Origin: Ilex aquifolium
Taxonomy: Eukaryota; Streptophyta; Magnoliopsida; Aquifoliales; Aquifoliaceae
Assembly (NCBI GenBank): GCA_951799425.1
Contig: OX637399.1
Location: forward strand, 33,453,701 to 33,517,700
DNA length: 64,000 nucleotides
Reading direction: 5' to 3'
Shown: positions 54,866 to 64,000 of the stretch, in pieces
How the letters are laid out: each line of letters opens with the position of its first letter
Numbering within the stretch: the stretch's first letter is position 1
Made by a program: the position numbers and the translations under genes
The notes under the pieces: model-generated
What the model saw: the letters and a program-made list of their open reading frames with translations, nothing else
Databases searched by the model: none
Told to the model about the DNA's origin: nothing

Positions 54866-56958
54866 AGTTGTACAAGAACCATTGTCGACAGGGGCAAATT
54901 TTCCTACATGAACTGTTTATGACCTCATCATATAGTTTGTGTGGCATTAATTGTGTTCTTGGAGGAAACCATATGGTGTATGGACTCGAGCACACTTTTG
55001 GGGTGCACATGAATACATAGGTTGGCCTGATACTGGATTCCTTTGCTTTAACAATTCGTGCTTTCTTAATTTCACTTTCTCGAATTTTAGTGCGAATTTA
55101 CCTGGTCATGAGTTGTTAGACCTCAATTTATCACGTTAGATGGCATGGTGCCAAATGTGCGATGCTTGTGATGCTGCTCTTTCATAACTGTGTGGGTCAA
55201 GAGCTATGTAGTTTGAATCTGAGATGATATAAAATTGATCGGTTTAGTGCTAGACAATATGCTGAGAAACAAAATGATAAATGGAATGAACAATAGCGAC
55301 ATTTGATGAACTCCGCTCAGAAAGCATGATGATATTGAAAAAGTATTTTATATAATGACAAATGTGCTTTGTATTACATAATTCTTGATTGGGGAGATCA
55401 TTGTTTTGAACTCGTGCCTAGGGCACAAGGCGAAGCGCATCTAAAGTGCCTCAATGAGCTTGAGGTCAAGTGGCGTCGCTGAAGCGGAATTGAGACACGA
55501 GCTTAGGCTTAAGCCTTAGACACTTGAGCATGGGCTTTTTTCGCCCTCAATAATGTATTTTTAGGCCATTGGATTGATTGATTTTGACTAAAATTTCTTA
55601 TATACATCACGTCACATTAGAACTATAGTTTCAAAAACCTACTTCTAACTTTGATTTTTTGTCATTTTGTCCTAATTTATGATCTATGACATTGTTACCA
55701 TTTAATTGAATATTACATTATTATGTTTGATTGGATCCCTTAATGACTTAATCTTTTGAGGGCGTATAGCATTTTTGGTCCTTAAAATATATATTTTTTG
55801 TCACTTTAGTCTTCATTGTATGAATTTTGTCAATTTGGTCTCTAAATTATTCATTTCGCGTCATTTTAGTCCCTAAAGTATGCAATTCATGTCATTTTAG
55901 TCCCTACATAAATGGACCGTGAAGTTTTTTTATCACGTGTTGGGCACATGATACCGTCTAAAAAAATGACACATGGTCACTTCCGTAAAAAAACTTGGCG
56001 GTCTTTCTATGTAGGGACCAAATTGAAACGAATTGAATACTTTAGGGACCAAATTGACAAAATTGATACAATAAGGACTAAATTGATAAAAAAATGCATA
56101 CTTATGAATTAAAAGTGATATTAACCCATCTTTTAATTGTGTATTTGATTGTATTTGGATCCTTGAGCTGTTTAATTGCTAGATTGATCGCAATTGTTTG
56201 CTCATACTTGATGAATTGAACAATTTAAAATTGTTTGATCGACTGAATAGGGACACAGCATTCGACCAAAACTAATAAAAAAGATCCAGAATAGAACTTG
56301 GATGTTTTTATGATTTTTGAAATGATTATGTCATGTCTTTTCGAAATGTCCGTTTGTGGTTGTTGGTTGTGGCTTGTAATTCTTATGGTTTATGTGAATG
56401 TCTTTCCAATAATAAAACTTGCCAGTGTTAAAACATTGCTCGTTTAGGACGTGTGCCTTGCTTCAATGTAGCTTGTGCCTCGCCTCTCCCCTAGGCCCCA
56501 AGTTCCATTAGTGCCTCATTGCGCCTTAAACAACAATGGGGAAGATTGAGTGGCAATTTTAAAGGGATCATTATTTTCTCAACTCTACTATAAAAAATTA
56601 TTTTCTTAACTCTTCTTTTCCAGGTGTATATGATTCAGTAACTAAGCTCATTTTCGGCTTTAAATTCCAAATATAATTCTTCCTTAGTGGAATAAGGAAA
56701 GTATACATGAAAAATGTCTCAATGTATTTATTTGAGTAGGTTACTGTTCGTATAACCTTTTTTTGTCAATTTAAAATTGTCAAATCAATAGATTATTATT
56801 TTTTCTTGTATTAAGGTTATCCATTTATTAGTGACTCAACGTATTTTCATTATTTGGTGGCAGACGGACAATATATTGCAACGGTTTCACATGATCGGAC
56901 TATCAAACTATGGTCGAGCAGAAACGATGAGAAAGAGAAGGGTATGGAAATTGACTAA
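49776..56958 (+). CDS. PRP4: U4/U6 small nuclear ribonucleoprotein PRP4-like (LACHESIS) WD40 protein, 5 coding exons
   Basis: Exons 49,776-50,650, 51,214-51,667, 51,851-52,048, 52,152-52,233 and 56,864-56,958 join to 1,704 bp, 567 aa, with all introns GT-AG. The N-terminus is acidic and Pro-rich. The PRP4-type splicing-factor motif lies at about residues 133-165 (VRARLRRLGEPITLFGE, followed by an Arg/Met-rich helix). Seven WD40 repeats fill about 275-560 (for example LKGHTERGTDVAFSP, TASADRTARLW, TGGEDNTCRIWDLR, TVSHDRTIKLW). This order and length fit PRP4, the U4/U6 di-snRNP protein needed for tri-snRNP assembly and pre-mRNA splicing, called LACHESIS in Arabidopsis. It acts in the nucleus. 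The frame is clean; only intron 4 (4,630 bp) is unusual. Confidence 0.95.
50651..51213 (+). other. Intron 1 of the PRP4-like gene
   Basis: 563 bp; the donor GTAACCCC runs directly into a poly-C tract, and the acceptor is TTGTTCTAG. Nothing else recognised inside. Confidence 0.85.
52929..53794. mobile_element. 866-bp element with ~65-bp terminal inverted repeats
   Basis: Ends GGGAAAATTTCAGCCGCACC and (reverse-complemented) GGAAAAATTTCAACCACACC stay similar for about 65 bp, including CTAGTTTACYATATCTTCAA. TA on both sides. No transposase. Three 31-bp direct repeats near the right end are themselves versions of the terminal repeat. Long TIRs suggest a foldback or MULE-like origin; the superfamily is not settled. 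Confidence 0.7.
53533..53625 (+). repeat. 31-bp tandem repeat, three units
   Basis: GAGGGGGTCTCATTGAAGAT followed by ATGCTTATCTA, at 53,533, 53,564 and 53,595. The first two are identical; the third has two changes. Related to the terminal repeat unit GAGGGAGTGTCTTTGAAGAT. Confidence 0.9.
54818..54866 (+). repeat. (GA)n then poly-G tract
   Basis: GAGAGA microsatellite followed by about ten G in intron 4 of the PRP4-like gene. Confidence 0.85.
55399..56538. mobile_element. 1.1-kb hAT-like element in PRP4 intron 4
   Basis: Ends CATTGTTTTGAAC and (reverse-complemented) CATTGTTGTTTAAGG, flanked by GGGGAGAT (55,391-55,398) and GGGAAGAT (56,539-56,546), an 8-bp duplication with one mismatch. Subterminal GCACAAGGCGAAGCGC and GTGCCTCGCCTCTCCCC repeats. 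No coding region. Confidence 0.6.
55760..56127. mobile_element. MULE-type MITE nested in the hAT-like element
   Basis: About 368 bp with inverted-repeat ends made of TTTGTCACTTTAGTC / CAATTTGGTC motifs. Flanks ATCTTTTGA (55,751-55,759) and ATCTTTTAA (56,128-56,136) form a 9-bp duplication with one mismatch. The ORF at 55,912-56,112 is within the inverted repeat and is not a gene. Confidence 0.65.
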
Positions 56959-59900
56959 ATAGCTTCCAGATTCCTCATGCAGTTGGGAAGAGGAGATCAT
57001 ATGTTTGTGGGTTCTTTATTAGTTGATTGGGCTTTGCTTATACGTTTCTATCAAGGCTAAAATTTCAAAAGTGAAATGTCATTGTCCAGCAGCGAATATA
57101 ATCCTTCTTTTTTGAACAAATAGAAAGATTAAGCATATGTTGTACCGGGTCCTGCATTATTTTGCATATTCCTAATTATCGTTACACTTCTTACGTGGTA
57201 TCAGTTAATAGTTTCTCCCCTACACCCGGTTCTCTTTTCCTCTTTCTTTTGTTATTGGAGGCAAAACTGGAAGAGGAGTTGGGAAGTGATGGAAATTTAA
57301 AAAGATGGTTGTAAATCCTTTTGGAACTAGTGGTAGTTGTGGCAGCTGTTGGATATCTTGGTGATTCAATCGGAAAAGTTAAGAGCCATTTTGGATTTTA
57401 TCTGGTTCATTTATCTGCTTCTGGCTGTGATTTGTTTGCTTTTTCTTGCTCTTGTTATGCTTGTCTACTTTATCTTGGAATGAATTGAAGCCAGCTACTT
57501 AATTGAAATCGACAAGAAAGGTTGGGAATTGGCGCCTTTTCATGGGAACAAGTGCGACATGTCTTATGAAATTCTTTACATCCAAAAAAATACCTATGCT
57601 AATGAATACCTTGCTCTCATATTTTAACTTGCATAAACTTACATGTAAAAAAAAAGTGTACCTAATCTATGAGATTCTTGTCATTGCGGATTCTGAGAAA
57701 AATTAGATGTACGCAGTTTTATCCTTGCGAGTAGAGAAGTGGTTTCCACACATTTTTTTTAAAAAAAAACGTATCTAGTGTAAAAGACTCCCGTTATTGC
57801 GAAGTCTGAAAAGAGTTAAATATATACAGTCTTACCCCTGCAAGTAGAGTTGTTTCCGCACATTAATTTATAATCAAAGTAAGATCATAATCTCCCGATT
57901 AAAATTTTCGCTTCAAAACATTTTCACTTTTAAAGTGACCAAAACGAAACAGTGATTAAATCGAATTAAAAATATTTCAAGGTGCAATGAAATATTTTTG
58001 ACATTTTTATCAATATTTCAATACATTTCAAGGTATTTTTAAGATGTTTTTGTATATTTCAATCAATATTTTAGAATGTTTTAAAAATAATTTCCCAAAT
58101 TTTTTAGTCGTTTTCATTTTGTTTCAAACATTCCTGAAACATTTTTGAAAAAATTTCGTTTTCTACATGACCGAAATAATGCACTGATATCATTGGATCA
58201 CATTTGTAGTAAGATCTGAAAACTAGAAGAGCCATGACCTCAACAGCCCCTATCATGCTCAGAACACTTCACCTAGGCTTCTTTTCAAGGATTACATTAT
58301 GTCGTGTGAATACCATCACTTTGAGCTAACAACCCAGAGCTATTAGAACAAAATACTCAATACAAAGTATTATCAAACAAAAATATTACCAGTGACAACA
58401 AATTTATGCAAGATAAAAAAATCAGAGAAACCAAGCATGGACTTGGCCTCACCTGCGCTTGTTGAACATCAAAATTTCTGACAAAATTCTCAATTCATCT
58501 CAGATCAGATATACACAATCCAACAGTATTGTTTCAGCTCAAGTATGGGTGTTTTCTCTAGGTTATTGTGTCAACACCAGTGGCAACATTGTGGAATTTG
58601 TCTTCCTACCAAAAGATAATGACATATGTAAGGTTAAGTTGCTCGTTTCCCAGAGCTGGGGATCAAATGATACAACAATCCCTCCCATCAAATAAGGTAG
58701 TCCCGCTCGATGTTGCATCCTCACTTGTACCAACCAGTAAGGATCCATCTCAGGATAAAGCAGAAGCAGCAGCAAATGGCCTGTGGCAAATAAATTTCTA
58801 CATCTGAGCATATATTATGAAAGTCCGTATACATGCCAGATAATCTCCCCCGATGCAACTGAGCATTTGGGCAAAGCATGAGTTGCAAACATGGAACTTG
58901 TACAGTTAGCAATGATATACCACATCACATGCATCCAATTAGAAGAGATACATTAATATCACCGTGGTATCACCATGTGGCTTATATAACCTTAAACTTC
59001 TGATAGGGGAGGAATACAGCCCCTTTCAAATCAATTTCCTGAAGGCCTAGGTTTGAAGTGCAGGTGACAACGACTTGCACTTTAAACCATAGGCATTCTG
59101 CCATGGATTGGATAGGTTTATAGTCACTCAGTAAAGAGACCCATAATTGAAAGCCGAAAGTCCAAACCCCACCTGTCCACACACTCAATGAATGATCTAA
59201 CACGTTCAGCACTCTAAGTATTCAACAAACTAAAAAGGTGCTCACTGAGTGATGATTCAGATAAAAGAATTCTCCTTCTAAAAAGGGTCCAGCTTGAGGG
59301 TAAAAAAAACAAGAAAAATATTGCTTCAGTTACCTGGAAAACAAGTAGTAGGATGCAAAGCGACTTTTCTGACATTCTTCCAAACTTTCTTAAGAATAAG
59401 TTCACTAGCGTCCCATCATTTGTCCCAGTCAGAAGTCCTGTCTGAGGATCGAACCTGAAAAGTACAAGATTCAGTAATAACATGTAAGATAATTCACATG
59501 GATGCCAGAAGGAACAATTTCAAAGCGCAAACCAGAGAGATCTATGAAAGCTACCTTGGCAGCCGATGCCGTGGACAAAATACAATGCCAGCAAGCTGAC
59601 AGAAAGCAGGAGGAAGTTAAAATCTTCACAAATCTAGGATCTAAGATAAAGGGGCTAAAGGGGGAGGAAGCAGCTATTGAACCTGAGGGAGTGATAAAAG
59701 GAAGTTCAAAACTTGAGGAGTGAATAATATCAGAAGTGTTTCACTGCAACAAAATCAGTAGAAAGTAGAAACAAATTTAGACTCCAATTTTAGATAGCAA
59801 ATGAGATAGACAAACAGAAACAAAAAGGAATCCACATAAACAGAAAGGAATCTTTTTTCTGCAGCCAATTGGATGTAGTTGGTACTTGAGGCTTTGCTGA

Positions 59901-60219
59901 GTTTAGTCACCACCAAAAACATAAGAAAAGAAATTTCATATTTAACTACCAGAAAACAGACATTAAGAATCAGTACTAATTTTCTCTGATGGAGATTCTG
60001 TTTCTGAGCTACGATTCTTGACATGGTTATGCTACTAGTTATTTGCCCAAAAAAACATAATTCTCTACGAGTTAAATTAAGTTTATGTGGTGATTAGAAA
60101 ATGTTCGGAACACATAAGCTAAAAACAAAATAAATTTAAAAGGGTTGAATTACTTTAGGCAGTCTGAAGGTGCATCAAGTATGTATGCTGAGGGAAAATT
60201 GTCTAATAGCACACTCACG
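56959..60219. other. Downstream of the PRP4-like gene; no gene recognised
   Basis: 56,959 to about 57,500 is probably 3' UTR and beyond. 57,640-57,870 holds two SINE-like fragments. 58,450-59,750 has several overlapping short frames on both strands. A minus-strand block about 59,335-59,458 is bordered by AG and GT and could be an exon (its GGACTTCTGACTGGGACAAA stretch looks non-repetitive), but I could not connect it to a protein. Confidence 0.4.
57640..57870 (+). repeat. Two SINE-like fragments
   Basis: GAGATTCTTGTCATTGCGGA ... TAGATGTACGCAG ... TGGTTTCCACA, then again GACTCCCGTTATTGCGAAG ... TATACAGTCTTACCCCTGC ... TTGTTTCCGCAC. These resemble the conserved tail of plant Au-type SINEs. Related halves are present in PAP16 intron 1. 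Confidence 0.45.
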
Positions 60220-61490
60220 GGCGGAGCCAGAAATTTTATCCTGGGTGGGCACCCTAACTAGTAGCATTAATTTTTCATCTGCAATCAATAAAAGTAAACA
60301 ACATATTTAAATTTATTGTATTATATTTGATATTTGATATTTGAATATTCATTAAATACAAAAAGGTTAAACATGTACATAATATATATATATATAAGAG
60401 ATTAATTAGAACCCTTTACAAAAATTAAGTTAATTGCAATAATTTACAATTGACCCCGACAAGCTTTCTTATCAATACAATAAAAAGAATTTTTTCTATA
60501 TATACAATCAAGCTATAAATGATTCATTATTGATATTTATTTAATTTTGTGACCAAGTTTTTACAATCTTCAAAGCTTAAATAATTGTATAATGAGCCCA
60601 ACATATCAACAACTTGTCTAAATATGTCCAAAATGTTTTCGAAGTATGTTTGAAAAGTTATAGTCATTTAATTGTATGTCATAGTAATTGATTGGGAAAG
60701 AAAATAATAGGATAGACACATTTATATATACCTAACAATTAATAAAAATACATATAGGTAATTTATTTTACAAAAAACTCATGGTGGGCCGAGCCCCTGG
60801 TCCCCACTAGGGATGTGCAAAAATCCGAAAATTCGACTCCGACTCCGACTTTAATTAATAAATAATTTTCATTAATTTGTTTGACTCCGGAAGTTAAACT
60901 CAAACTCCAATTGGAGTCAGAGACTGAATTGGAGTCTGAAATTCTTTCCGGAAAAACTCCAACTCCGACTCCAATTCCGACTTTAATTAATAAATAATTT
61001 TATATATTATAAATTATACAATACATTATTATATGAAAATTTAAAATCTCTATCTAAAATCTGGCTCAAATCCCTATTATATAATTTAGAATGTGATCCA
61101 AATGCCAAAAAATAGTCCAAATCCCACCAAAAGTTCAAAAAAAAAACGTAAGCCCAATAGAAATCGGTCCAAACCCTGCCCAACTCCAAAACTCCTCCAA
61201 TGAGTCAGGGTAGAAGGGCAAAATCCCCTTCCACTCCAATCGGAGTCGGAGGTCAAGATATATGCCCTCCAACTCTGTCGAAGTCGAAGCCTAGACCAAG
61301 TTCCCTCTTGGCTCTGCCATTGAGACCATTGTTGAGCTATGAAGTGAACTACAATTTCTACAACTCGAAAAAAAATTCTTTGAGTAACACCAACAAGAGC
61401 AGTTTGCAATGCAGCAAGTTGAAGCATGGCATGGGGAGATTAGAAAGAATGAATGAATCTTGAATGGGAACTTGGAAAGGAAGGGAAATA
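60220..61490. other. Transposon-like remnants, no gene
   Basis: About 60,229-60,800 begins CGGGCGGAGCCAGAAATTTT and ends GGGCCGAGCCCCTGG, the style of a plant hAT-type element, with AT-rich interior. 60,810-61,290 starts TAGGGATGTGCAAAAATCCG and is rich in ACTCCGACTCC repeats, another common plant repeat type. Neither has a clear target duplication. Confidence 0.45.
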
Positions 61491-64000
61491 AACTACTACC
61501 GACAGATATTTGGCCAGAACCGAAACTAATTCTTAGCTAGATGACCAATTATCAAAAGTCTAAACTGGCATTTCAATAGGTCAAGCAAGTCTGCTGGCAA
61601 CCATGTAGGCTATTAGCTTCTTCCTATATCCCTATCCGGGCGGTACGACACTTGAACTCAAAAGCTACAATTAGATCTGATCCATTCAGATTCCACAAAT
61701 CCAGTTAATTGGATCCGGTCCTATCCAACCTAACCCCGAAACTTAGAATGATCAGTCTTTTTGATAGTAGAACGGGGAGAGGGGAAGTGTTATCCATTCT
61801 CTCTCGTGGCCAAAAACAAGCCTCCCTTCTATTGCATAACCTAAAAAGGCTATAAACCAAGTATACCAAAGTTGTTGCAGCAACGATACGCTTTAGTTAT
61901 CGGTGAACGATTCCAAAAGCGACCAGCTTTCAATACTAGTTGTTACTTTACGCTGCCATTTTTCCAATATTATGGAATAGCATGGCCTGGGGCTAAGATA
62001 AGAGGGTGCCTAGATATTTATACAAGGGGAAGGCAGAGGCATCAACAAGAATAAGGTAAGCATGAGATGCTATATTTTCTTTCACATACGTTCCATGTGG
62101 ATGAATCAATATCTCATCACTATTGAGGATGATCTACTTCACAGAAAAGGATTATATTCCCATGAAAAATAGAATGGTCTAGAGTCTGGACCAAGAGTTC
62201 CATGATTCCATCAAAAGCCTATGGCAAGGTCTTTGTATATTTTTATCATGGCAATGATGTCAGGCTAGGGCCCATATCGTTTACACATCATCTCTTGTTA
62301 ATGATAGCATCCAACCTGAAATTCTTGACCATTGATGTAAACCTTTCTTGCATTTTTTTTATCAGTAAAAATAACTTTGATAAATTGCACTGAGACCCTG
62401 GGAGGATTCTAGCAATTACACATACACCACTTCTTGTTTTTGGAATGAACTGACACCCTTTTTGCCCTTTGCTTAGTATAACAGAACCCTTTGTTGGTCA
62501 TGGCGATGGTCAATGTTGTTTTCATGCCAACATCATCAGAATACCAAATTTATCGTTCTTCATGTCTAACTAACTAATAAGGTCCAAAATATCAATCTAA
62601 ATATCATGCATACCATAGGAATGAAGTTACCTAGGTGAGTCATCATTATCGAACACACTTAACCCAATCATTCAACACTCATGTTGAGATAACCTAGTCA
62701 TACCACTATTGTGTTCTCCAGCCATCTCTTCCAAGTTCCACCTAATACCACCATGATTACCATGGCAGCCACCACAAAAAATGCACCCTCCTCCATTGCC
62801 ATCTTCACTTGAAATAACCAACTATGACCAAATAAAAAACTGAGAAAAGAATAAAAGAAGTAGGACATGATTTACTGATGTGCTAAGAAGAGTATCAAAT
62901 GTTCTTTTGACTTTTCTTCTCCGTCGTACACTTGAAAATAGGGAATTCAATATCATGAAGGATAATATAATATATGTTGTTAACCCAATCAGGATGTGGA
63001 AATAGGTAACCGTACTTAAAGAAAGGAAAGGTCGGCCTAGTTTGGTTCTCTGCAATTCCAGAGTTGGTCGACTCTAATTCTAGTGCATCGTTGGATGTAT
63101 CCTGAGGTGAAATGACCAATCTGTCTCTCATTTTTCATCCACACCCTTAGATACCCTCCTCTATAAAGGCATCACCTCTTTATTGTTAACTTCTTCACGC
63201 AATTCCCCCATTGTTTCCTTTATCACAAGTTCTACAGAATCATAAGTAACTTGGACATGAAATTCTTCCCCAAATTCATAAACTCTTTTTTTTGTTCGAT
63301 CAGAATACAAAGTTTCATTCTTCATCTTGAGAGCTTTTCATTACTCATCTATACGGAGAATAGGCATTATGTGACTTGGACATGTCAAATCATCAAGCAC
63401 TTGAATACCCTGACATGATAGGCTTTCAATGCCTGGGATGTCCACTAACTCAGGTAGCATAAACTCCTTGAGAGTTATTGGAAACTTGGACACGAAATCC
63501 ATATACTCACTAGGTGAGTCTAATTATGCCTTTAGAGCAATTTCTAACAAAACTTGTGTCTAGGCAGCAATGGTTACACACATACACATAGACATGGTAG
63601 AAGAGGAACTTAAAACTATCCTAAAGAAACTGCTTTGTTAAGCGATTACATTGCCTAAAATGAGAACAAGAGCAAATTGCTTCAAGGCCTTTCCCTACAA
63701 AAAATCTCTTCTGGCCAGCCCATCACCACTCCTATCGCATTACAGATCCTATACTGATAACCACTTCCAGTCAATTTTCAAATTACTACCATTCATTCAA
63801 TACCAAGTCGAAACTCAACATCAATAAACATATTGAATTACCCTATCATTACCAAACAAGTCTACCACCATTTACGTTGTTACCTATCACTACCATCTCT
63901 GTTGTTACCAATCAATAGCACCATAAGGTCCAAGTTCGCCATAAATGCCCAATTTTTGTTGTCAATTGAAGAAGATTAAAATAACTAGGTTCTAGAAGAT
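61491..64000. other. No gene recognised
   Basis: Mixed-composition sequence with only short open frames and no repeats or domains that I recognise. It may be intergenic DNA or introns of a gene continuing outside the window. Confidence 0.4.

Larger units (their letters stand above)
52234..56863 (+). other. 4.6-kb intron 4 of the PRP4-like gene, made largely of transposon relics
   Basis: Donor GGAG|GTGAGT, acceptor GGTGGCAG. It contains the 866-bp TIR element (52,929-53,794), a poly-T/poly-G block (about 53,957-53,982), MITE-like DNA at about 54,170-54,690, a (GA)n/poly-G tract (about 54,818-54,866), and a hAT-like element with a MULE-MITE nested inside (55,399-56,538). The other introns are 103-563 bp. 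The short open frames in here are not exons. Confidence 0.85.

Noticed and set aside
58459..59723. Several 60-90-aa frames on both strands as a possible gene
   Set aside because: They overlap in conflicting frames, have no recognisable domain, and the single exon-like block (about 59,335-59,458, minus) could not be linked to others.
61872..62054. 60-aa frame suspected to be an organelle DNA insertion
   Set aside because: I could not recognise a plastid or mitochondrial gene, and the composition does not differ clearly from the surroundings.
1..64000. tRNA or rRNA genes
   Set aside because: No cloverleaf with A/B box sequences or rRNA-like stretch was seen on reading; a tRNAscan run would be decisive.

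Overview
The window is nuclear DNA of a flowering plant, probably a eudicot. It has intron-rich plant-type genes, a plant L1-clade LINE carrying its own RNase H, a gag-only LTR retrotransposon and many MITEs in AT-rich spacers. I cannot name the species. Two single-copy-type genes look intact: a purple-acid-phosphatase-16-like metallophosphoesterase (33,983-37,784, minus, 5 exons, 386 aa) and a PRP4/LACHESIS-type U4/U6 snRNP WD40 protein (49,776-56,958, plus, 5 coding exons, 567 aa).

The first 32 kb is a cluster of five paralogues of a very small heavy-metal-associated isoprenylated plant protein (HIPP)-like gene with three exons. In order they are E (minus, cut by the window edge), A (plus, intact, 74 aa), B (minus, intact, 74 aa), C (plus, pseudogene) and D (plus, damaged). 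E/A and B/C are head-to-head pairs, and B-C forms a large imperfect inverted repeat centred near 24.85 kb. The proteins keep a CaaX box and the first half of an HMA-like fold, but lack the metal-binding CxxC and the second half of the domain. Each copy also carries a PIF/Harbinger-like MITE and degenerate ~160-bp tandem repeats upstream, so these predate the duplications.

Several later insertions can be dated against the paralogues. A hAT-like element holding a complete but dead LINE (1,957-9,287) sits in the E-A spacer. A ~0.9-kb insert lies in intron 1 of A. A 1.5-kb insert with a 5-bp target duplication lies downstream of A, and B shows the empty site. A 5'-truncated LINE copy (15,866-21,481) lies between A and B.

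From 32 to 49 kb there are solo LTRs and one young complete non-autonomous LTR element (44,076-48,141). Its two 584-bp LTRs look identical, its 5-bp target duplication is perfect, it encodes gag but no pol, and it carries a two-part tandem array (9 x 27 bp, then about 29 x 40 bp). Just upstream, two older solo LTRs with the same TGATG...CATCA-type ends are nested one inside the other, each with its own target duplication. A duplicated first exon of the PAP16-like gene (39,504-39,753) and an unidentified frameshifted coding relic (41,717-42,010) are also present.

The last third is the PRP4-like gene, whose 4.6-kb fourth intron is built largely of transposon relics, followed by about 7 kb in which I recognise no gene. 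The genes do not form a pathway. The main interest is the gene-family and transposon architecture.
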